A stretch of 64,000 bases of DNA, from contig JAJGOT010000214.1 in the NCBI GenBank assembly GCA_022457155.1, positions 1 through 64,000 of the forward strand. The letters are read 5' to 3'. Below the pieces are notes generated by a model, which saw only the letters and a list, made by a program, of their open reading frames with translations, had not been told where the DNA came from and did no database searches. Position numbers and translations under genes: made by a program. This DNA comes from Cladopsammia gracilis (lineage: Eukaryota > Cnidaria > Anthozoa > Scleractinia > Dendrophylliidae). Below, piece by piece: positions 57,205 through 64,000 of the stretch. Each line of letters starts with the position of its first letter. Within the stretch, counting starts at the first letter, position 1.

Positions 57205-58353
57205 ATACTTTTTCCCTTCTTTATTTATATCAAACCAAAATTTGCGGCGATCAATCGCAGTGAAATGATTACAGTGCTTCCCTCTAAGTTTTAATGTTTT
57301 GTGTACAATTCGTAATTACTCGCGAGATAATGGTTCGATTATTCAAAAACGTTTCTCCCTCATTTAGTATGTGACGAATTTGTGTCCTATTTGTTAATGT
57401 ACTTTTTGCAATATCTTTGATTATATCAAGCGAATTGCTTCTTGTAATTTTTAATTTCTCCCTCTTATTTTTAATACTTTTGGGAAAACCGAGTTGAGAC
57501 CATTGCTGGTCTACCAATGGTAGGGGTTGACATATTATGCTTCTAAAATTCGTAAACTTGCTCGGTTGAGGAATACTGAAAAAGCGGAGAGAGTAAAAAT
57601 AAACTTGTTTTATATTCTACATGACTTCCATCTAGACTGGAAAAGCAATATTTTATAAGATATAGTCAATTTTCAACTGAACATAAACATACTTAAAGAA
57701 AAATTATAAACGTTCCCCTTGTGTGTCACTGTCGCATAAAAAAGCAGCTGAAACCACTACAGAACAAATCACTTTTAGCAGTTAACACGTTTCGCCACCA
57801 AGTTACGGCACTTCCCCTGTTTGCATTCTTTTTGTAAATTGGCCCTTGCCATTGTGACCCTTCTCCCCCCCCCCCCCACCCCTGAACAAAAAATAACCAT
57901 GAAATCAAAAAAAAAAAAAAACATAAGCATGCAAAGCTATTAACATAAATAGTTTTCAAAACTTTCCATCAACACAAAATTGGTACAAAATCTAAACAGA
58001 GACTCACTAGACAATTTCTAATTTATAACCACAAGGTCAAATGTTACTTCAATTTCAAAAGAACAAAAAATATCGTAACCCTCCCTAAACTCTACTTTAA
58101 AAAACTGTGGACTCAAAATGGCGAAAAAACTCTTCCCAAACATACTAGCCCTACCAAGCCACTAAATAACAACCGATCCTAAGACACACCGAACCCATCA
58201 TAAACTATACAGCGATGCAAAACCGAGGTATACACTAGCTACAAGCACGAGATATCTTCCGTGGAAGGGTTATTTCATTTGATTCTTTCTTTCTGTTCTT
58301 ATGTAAGCAGAAAACCTTACCGGTGTTAATGGTAAAAGGTGACCATCGTGATT

Positions 58354-58440
58354 CCTTCGATAGCTCAGTTGGTAGAACGGAGGACTGTAGAGTTTAAGCT
58401 GGTCATCCTTAGGTCGCTGGTTCGAATCCGGCTCGAAGGA
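58354..58440 (+). tRNA. tRNA-Tyr(GTA) with D-stem mismatch
   Basis: As the other copies, with intron 58391-58404, but the D-stem GAGC reads GAAC, which replaces one G-C pair with C-A. The change also falls next to the internal promoter region. It may be weakly functional or decaying. The 3.2-kb transposon lies 130 bp downstream. Confidence 0.85.
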
Positions 58441-58585
58441 ATATTTTTTCCCTTCTTTATTTATATCAAAACAAAATTTGCGGCGATCAATCGCAGTGAA
58501 ACGATTACAGTGCTTCCCTCTAATTTTTAATATTTTGTGTACAATTCGTAATTACTCGCGAGATAATGGTTAGGCCTACTCTGGG

Positions 58586-58710
58586 ACCTTAAGTCGCCTT
58601 AAGTCGCCTTAAGTTGCCTAAAGTCGCCTAAAGTCGCCTTAAGTTGCCTAAAGTCGCCTAAAGTCGCCTTAAGTCGCCCTTTGTCGCTTAAGGTCGCCTG
58701 AGGTCATTAG
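58586..58710. repeat. Left subterminal 10-bp tandem array
   Basis: About 12 copies of CCTTAAGTCG with variants (CCTAAAGTCG, CCTTAAGTTG). Confidence 0.92.
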
Positions 58711-60067
58711 GCTTAAAAAAGGCCTGCACACCTTAAAATTGCCCTAAAAGGTTTCACTTTTACTATTTCTTGAATATAATTTATAATAATTTTATTGCCC
58801 CAAATTTTTTTTTTATTTCCCATATATGATTATATACTGCAAGGGCATGGCCCCATGCAGTACAACACCATGCTTCAATAGTCATGCACCATGCCCTAGT
58901 TGCTTCAATTATATTTGCTGAACCCTATAAAGGATGGACCATTTTATTTTTGAGGGGGGGGGGGGGGGGCAAATACCAAGAAAAAAATTCACGTACAGAT
59001 AAAGTATAGAAAAGTATGGAAAAATCACAAAAAAAATTCTTGCACAGCCTCAAGATGGTAAAAAAAATCAAGCTTGTTAAAACAAAATGCCCAACCCCCC
59101 ACCCCTAAAAATAAAATGGTCCATCCCCAAGGAGGGTACACTCATTCATCTTCAAAACATTGACAGCTATTTCTATAGGTTTACTTATATTTCATGGACA
59201 AAGTGTTGCTGAAAGGATGAAGTTGTGACTTATATTATAATCAACATTTAATATGAGCAACATCATAGAAAAGAAACACTGCTGATCAGCAGTCAATACT
59301 GATATACTGTAATGGTGCAGGCATTCCTTCACCTTCAGGGTATTATAACAACAGTGAGAGCTGTTTTGGATCACTAAGATCACAATAATTTGAAAAGTAT
59401 TTTGGGGTTAAGCCCAATTATTGCTTATCACTTTTACATTGAGCAAGTAAGCTTGAAAAGATCATAAGCTTAACCAAAGGCAATGTAACTGTACACAAAT
59501 GTACTTAACTTTTAAGCTTACCTACCCAACGTGAAAGAGCAACCAAAAATGGGCCATTTTTCCCGCATACAACCTCTAAGCTGCGTTCTAGCCATCCAAC
59601 ATTATTCTATTTACAACCAATCGTAACTGAACGTTTGAAAACTTGAAACTTCTTTACAACTTGTATATGTCATCTTCTTGACAGTTTGATGAAGCAAAGA
59701 ATAATCAACCTATACGCTCAAGATTGCAAAATTTGCGTTGATTATGTTACTATGATGCCTCTCTGTCACAAAGGTCAAAAGGATTTCTTGTTATCAACCA
59801 TTAAGCAGGAATGTGCAAAGGATTTGCAGCTGCTTCCAGCAGGAAAATTTGCCTCACTCGAACAAACATGGCCGCCACATGTTTTGACCACGTGACTTAT
59901 TTTTGGAACATGGATGCCCACGCGCGCGGGCGCGCGCGTTCAGAAATTAGCACTCAAATTGATTCGGCAAACAAAGCCAAAGCTGAAGTGTTGCTGTTGT
60001 TGAAATTGAAACACATTCCCACTTTACAGTACAGCCTGACTAGGCTTCGTGGCTCCTCGTGCTTTAC

Positions 60068-60149
60068 CTTCGTGGCGTAGATTGTCAATCAAGCTGGCCT
60101 GGAATTTTTGAAATCGTTCTTGTAGCCATTGACTGGCTTCCTGCTTATA
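60068..60149 (-). CDS. Candidate exon inside the 3.2-kb element
   Basis: On the minus strand TTTTCGCAG precedes TATAAGCAGGAAGCC and the exon ends CACGAAG before GTAAAG. It encodes about 27 residues (YKQEASQWLQERFQ, then KFQASLIDNLRHE), open throughout and amphipathic in look. No flanking exon was identified, so this rests on splice sites and composition only. Confidence 0.25.
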
Positions 60150-60302
60150 CTGCGAAAAGAAAACTAATTCCGACAACTCAATTCAAGGTAAGGTAGATGT
60201 AAATTTCTGAAAGTTTTTGGTTAAGCGAGCGCGGGAGCTAGTTGCGCGCGGCAGGAAAAGAAACGCGCGAAGCATGGAAACCATCTACGATTGGAAAGGA
60301 AT

Positions 60303-60836
60303 TCTGGGAGAATCAAAATGGCGGACGCCAATGTAAATATTGTCAACTCTGTCATTTGCTGTGCATTCATTTGTGATCCATTATTTTCTGGAAATTTTTG
60401 AGGTAATAATTAACTTCTACACCAGTAAATCTGTCAACAGCCTCATCAGTAACACTACTATTTAGTTTTGTTTTGACAGGTTAAATTAAAATGTTGCCAG
60501 GTGGAAAAGTGTGAGAGCATATTTTCGGGCCTGGAAGCAGAACTAATCAACCCTGCTAGAAAGTCTCTTATGAGGGTTCGGTTCCCTGTCAGTGGAACAT
60601 CCAAGTTTTCAGGAGCCGAACAAATAGTTGGAGAAAATGGGAAAGATGCGCTATTGAGAAGGACCCTCGCTTACGGTACCAAATATGATATTGGAATATT
60701 CTATTGGACTAAGGCAGGAGAACAACAAATTGGCTGGGTGCCTGACCAAACAGTTTTGGATGTCGTTTGTCAAGCTTTCGAGCCAAAATTGACTGTGCAA
60801 CTGCCACAACAGTGGCAGATAAATTAACCAAATTTA
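60303..60836 (+). CDS. Unrecognised protein gene inside the 3.2-kb element
   Basis: The main exon runs to a stop at 60825-60827. It is open from about 60480, past acceptor TTTTGACAG, or from 60501 past TGCCAG. It reads VEKCESIFSGLEAEL, NPARKSLMRVRFPVSGTSKF, GENGKDALLRRTLAYGTKYD and ends LPQQWQIN. An upstream ATG in a good context (AAAATGGCGGAC, about 60318) gives MADAN before a GTAAAT donor, in phase with either acceptor, so a two-exon protein of about 115-120 residues is possible. No family recognised; composition looks like a small soluble protein. It may be a transposon accessory protein or captured host sequence. Confidence 0.5.
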
Positions 60837-61555
60837 TGTGATATGTGAAATCGAGAAGTGATTTTTAATTAACTAATTCGATGCCTTTGTTCATTGTTGT
60901 ATAAATAAGTCAAGGAAAATGTATGTTAGTTTGATTCAGATCAGGTATCCATTTTTAAGTGAAAAAGTTGGCTTTTTCCCCAAGATTTTGTTTGGCAGTG
61001 TATATGATCTTTATATTTTTGTATGATTATTGTTTTTATTGCAATATCTTAAAAAACATTTAAGCATCTAACTGAATTTTTTCTCATTCTAGATAAGTAA
61101 TATTGCTCCTACCTCTTGTTTGGCTAATTAATGTTCATAATACAATTTAGCATTCATATTATTTATATAATGTTGTTGTTGTTATTGTAATAATTTGAAT
61201 CTCAGTATAGCTAAAAGGGGCTTTAAAATCTGGAAACTGGAGATTTATGGTCACTTAAGTCTATCTGAGACCAAGTGAACTGATTGTGATGATTTTGTTT
61301 ATTGAAATATGAGACAAACTATCATGAATGCCAGGATTCATGTCAGGACTCAAGCTGTAGCCCTAACCCTAACTCTATGTCTAACCTGAACTGGAGTCCT
61401 TGGTCGCAAACTGACTTAAGTCCTGACTCAATCGGACCTGGCTTGAATCCTGTCTCATATTTCTCTCCAGAGACCAGTGGCTTGGTATTTAGGTATAGTG
61501 ATGAAGAGACTGTCAATAACTTTTGTTTCATCACTTTTTAGAAACACTTTTATGT

Positions 61556-61740
61556 TGCCTGAAGTTGCCTTCAGTCACCTTAAGTCGCCTTAAGTTGCCT
61601 TAAGTCGCCTTAAGTCGCCTAAAGTCGCCTTAAGTCGCCTTAAGTCGCCTAAAGTCGCCTTAAGTCGCCAATATTTTAAACTAATTTTTCCTTAAGTCGC
61701 CTTAAATCGCCTTAAATCGCTTAAAGTCGCCTAAAGTTAC
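61556..61740. repeat. Right subterminal 10-bp tandem array
   Basis: About 15 copies of CCTTAAGTCG-type units, interrupted near 61672-61692, same orientation as the left array. Confidence 0.9.
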
Positions 61741-62798
61741 GGCGACTTAAGGTCCCAGAGTAGGCCTATGGTTCGATTATTCAAAAACGTTTCTCCCTCA
61801 TTTAGTATGTGACAAATTTGTGTCCTATTGTTAATGTACTTTTTGCAATATCTTTGATTATATCAAGCGAATTGCTTCTTGTAATTTTTAATTTCTCCCT
61901 CTACTTTTTAATACTTTTGGGAAAACCGAGTTAAGAACATTGCTGGTCTACCAATGGTAGGGGTTGACATATTATGCTTCTATAATTCGTAAACTCGCTC
62001 GGTTGAGGAATACTGAAAAAGCGGAGAGAGTAAAAATAGACTTGTTTTATATTCTACATGACTTCCATCTAGACTGGAAAAGCAATATTTTATAAGATAT
62101 AGTCAATTTTCAACTGAACATAAACATACTTAAAGAAAAATTATAAACGTTCCCCTTGTGTGTCACTGTCGCATAAAAAAGCAGCTGAAACCACTACAGA
62201 AAAAATCACTTTTAGCAGTTAACACGTTTCGCCACCAAGTTACGGCACTTCCCCTGTTTGCATTCTTTTCGTAAATTGGCCCTTGCCATTGTGACCCTTC
62301 TCCCCCCCCCCTCCACCCCTGAACAAAAAATAACCATGAAAACAAAAACAAAAAAAAAAACAAAAAAACATAAGCATGCAAAGCTATTAACTTAAATAGT
62401 TTTCAAAACTTTCCATCAACACAAAATTGGTACAAAATCTAAACAGAGACTCACTAGACAATTTCTAATTTATAACCACAAGGTCAAATGTTACTTCAAT
62501 TTCAAAAGAACAAAAAATATCGTAACCCTCCCTAAACTCTAGTTTAAAAAACTGGACTCAAAATGGCGAAAAAACTCTTCCCAAACATACTAGCCCTACC
62601 ACGCCACTAAATAACAACCGATCCTAAGACACACCGAACCCATCATAAACTATACAGCGATGCAAAACCGAGGTATACACTAGCTACAAGCACGAGATAT
62701 CTTCCGTGGAAGGGTTATTTCATTTGATTCTTTCTTTCTGTTCTTATGTAAGCAGAAAACCTTACCGGTGTTAATGGTAAAAGGTGACCACCGTGGTT

Positions 62799-62885
62799 CC
62801 TTCGATAGCTCAGTTGGTAGAGCGGAGGACTGTAGAGTATAAGCTGGTCATCCTTAGGTCGCTGGTTCGAATCCGGCTCGAAGGA
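62799..62885 (+). tRNA. tRNA-Tyr(GTA), intron 62836-62849
   Basis: Intact cloverleaf with intron AGTATAAGCTGGTC and T6 terminator. It is the last full gene in the window. A diverged unit edge continues to 64000 (CAGTAAACCTTTTTGGTG), so another copy may follow. Confidence 0.95.
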
Positions 62886-64000
62886 ATATTTTTTCCCTTC
62901 TTTATTTATATCAAACCAAAATTTGCGGCGATCAATCGCAGTGAAACGATTACAGTGCTTCCCTCTAATTTTTAATGTTTTGTGTACAATTCGTAATTAC
63001 TCGCGAGATAATGGTTCGATTATTCAAAAACGTTTCTCCCTCATTTAGTATGTGACAAATTTGTGTCCTATTGTTAATGTACTTTTTGCAATATCTGTGA
63101 TTATATCAAGCAAATTGCTTCTTGTAATTTTTAATTTCTCCCTCTAATTTTTAATACTTTTGGGAAAACCGAGTTGAGACCATTGCTGGTCTACCAATGG
63201 TAGGGGTTGACATATTATGCTTCTAAAATTCGTAAACTCGCTCGGTTGAGGAATACTGAAAAAGCGGAGAGAGTAAAAATAGACTTGTTTTATATTCTAC
63301 ATGACTTCCATCTAGACTGGAAAAGCAATATTTTATGCGATATAGTCAATTTTCAACTGAACATAAACATACTTAAAGAAAAATTATAAACGTTCCCCTT
63401 GTGTGTCACTGTCGCACAAAAACGCAGCTGAAACCACTAAAGAACAAGTAACTTTTTAGCAGTTAACACGTTTTGCCACCATGTTACGGCACTTCCCCTG
63501 TTTGCATTCTTTTTTAAATTGACCATTGCCATTGTGACCCTCCTTCCCCCCTCAACAAAAAAATAAAAATGAAAATGAAAACAAAACAAAACAAAAAACA
63601 ATAATATGCAAGTCAATTAGCATAAATAGTTTTCAAAACTTTCCATCAGCACAACATTTGCACAAAATCTAAAGAGACTCCCTAGACAATTTCTAATTTA
63701 TAACCACAAGGTCAAATCATACTTCAATTTTAAAAGAACAAAAAATATCGTAACCGTCCCTAAAATCTAGTTTAACAAATGGCGGACCCAAAACAGCGAA
63801 AAAACTGTTAACCCTCCCCACAAACATACTAGCCCAACCACGCCACTAAATAATGACCGACCCTAAGACAGCATACCGATGCATACACGTACCTACAAGC
63901 ACGAGATATCATCCGTGGAAGGGTTATTCCATTTGTATTTTTCTTTCTGTTCTTATGTAAGCAGTAAACCTTTTTGGTGTTAGTGTTAGAATGGTTCTGT

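Larger units (their letters stand above)
58571..61768. mobile_element. 3198-bp DNA transposon, unassigned family
   Basis: Perfect 28-bp inverted ends, beginning TAGGCCTACTCTGGGACC, flanked by the 4-bp duplication TGGT (58567-58570, 61769-61772). Sister units hold the uninterrupted ATAATGGTTCG site. Behind each terminus lies an array of the 10-mer CCTTAAGTCG and variants (58586-58710, 61556-61740), in the same orientation at both ends. Inside are a G run, a CG-rich bidirectional promoter-like region (59860-60330) and at least one protein-coding exon (60480-60827). No known transposase was recognised. The 4-bp target and end sequence do not let me assign a superfamily; Academ, Sola1 and Ginger also make duplications of about this size. 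Confidence 0.92.
52688..64000. repeat. Tandem array of ~1.24-kb units, each with tRNA-Tyr
   Basis: Repeated landmarks, in order: GACACACCGAACCCATCAT, the tRNA, AATTACTCGCGAGAT, an edge of the DHX34 exon (ACTCGCTCGGTTGAGGAAT at 54941, 56322, 57556, 61993, 63236), a C run and ACCACAAGGTCAAATG. Spacings are 1381, 1234, 4437 and 1243 bp. The two long ones are explained by a 140-bp MITE and a 3198-bp transposon. The first unit is diverged and rearranged (tRNA-to-tRNA 1509 bp). Later units are nearly identical, indicating recent expansion or gene conversion. The array is in the DHX34 intron, opposite strand. Confidence 0.93.

Noticed and set aside
58571..61768. Helitron or LTR-element interpretation of the 3.2-kb insert
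   Set aside because: It has perfect inverted termini and a 4-bp target duplication, so it is neither a Helitron nor bounded by direct long terminal repeats.

Overview
This is nuclear DNA from an animal, most likely a cnidarian and plausibly a stony coral. The host genes are split by introns with GT/AG junctions. The rest is AT-rich and packed with eukaryotic transposons: an ISL2EU/IS4EU-type element with a THAP transposase, Penelope-like, RTE-like and other non-LTR fragments, Mutator-like elements with 9-bp target duplications, a Harbinger-like element, many TTAA and TA MITEs, and tRNA-derived SINEs. No bacterial or organellar features were seen. Species cannot be fixed from the sequence alone.

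Layout. 0-5.6 kb: paired SINE copies, a perfect hairpin, then a degenerate ISL2EU-type element (1613-5285) whose transposase is split by a nested TTAA MITE, and a LINE remnant. 5.6-9.2 kb: little, apart from a hairpin MITE and a CpG-rich patch. 9.3-9.8 kb: the 3' end of a Penelope-like element with a decayed hammerhead-like motif. 10-31 kb: intergenic, with a second TTAA MITE, a Harbinger-like element at 13880-14589, an 852-bp hAT-like element at 18356-19207 and a dispersed tandem repeat family. 31.6-34.7 kb: two adjacent Mutator-like elements, each carrying a short Cys-pair protein. 38.2-39.3 kb: an intact single-exon class A GPCR, followed by nested terminal-inverted-repeat elements. 43.1-51.3 kb: the five 3'-most coding exons of DHX34, minus strand, encoding helicase motifs IV-VI, the HA2 and OB-fold regions and the C-terminal Cys/His motifs.

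51.3-64 kb is the most striking region. Immediately 5' of the DHX34 exons lies a tandem array of about 1.24-kb units. Each carries one plus-strand tRNA-Tyr(GTA) gene with a 14-nt intron, so the array is antisense to DHX34; six such genes are visible. The units also carry copies of the DHX34 exon edge and its flanking intron, so the array seems to have grown by duplicating a piece of the helicase gene together with a tRNA gene. The exons for helicase motifs I-III are not in the window and must lie beyond 64000 if the gene is intact. Three insertions in the array can be read base by base because neighbouring units preserve the empty site: a 5'-truncated RTE-like element, a 140-bp MITE, and a 3198-bp transposon (58571-61768). 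That transposon has perfect 28-bp inverted termini, a 4-bp TGGT duplication, 10-bp subterminal repeats and an unrecognised protein-coding exon. It is the best candidate here for an undescribed mobile element family.
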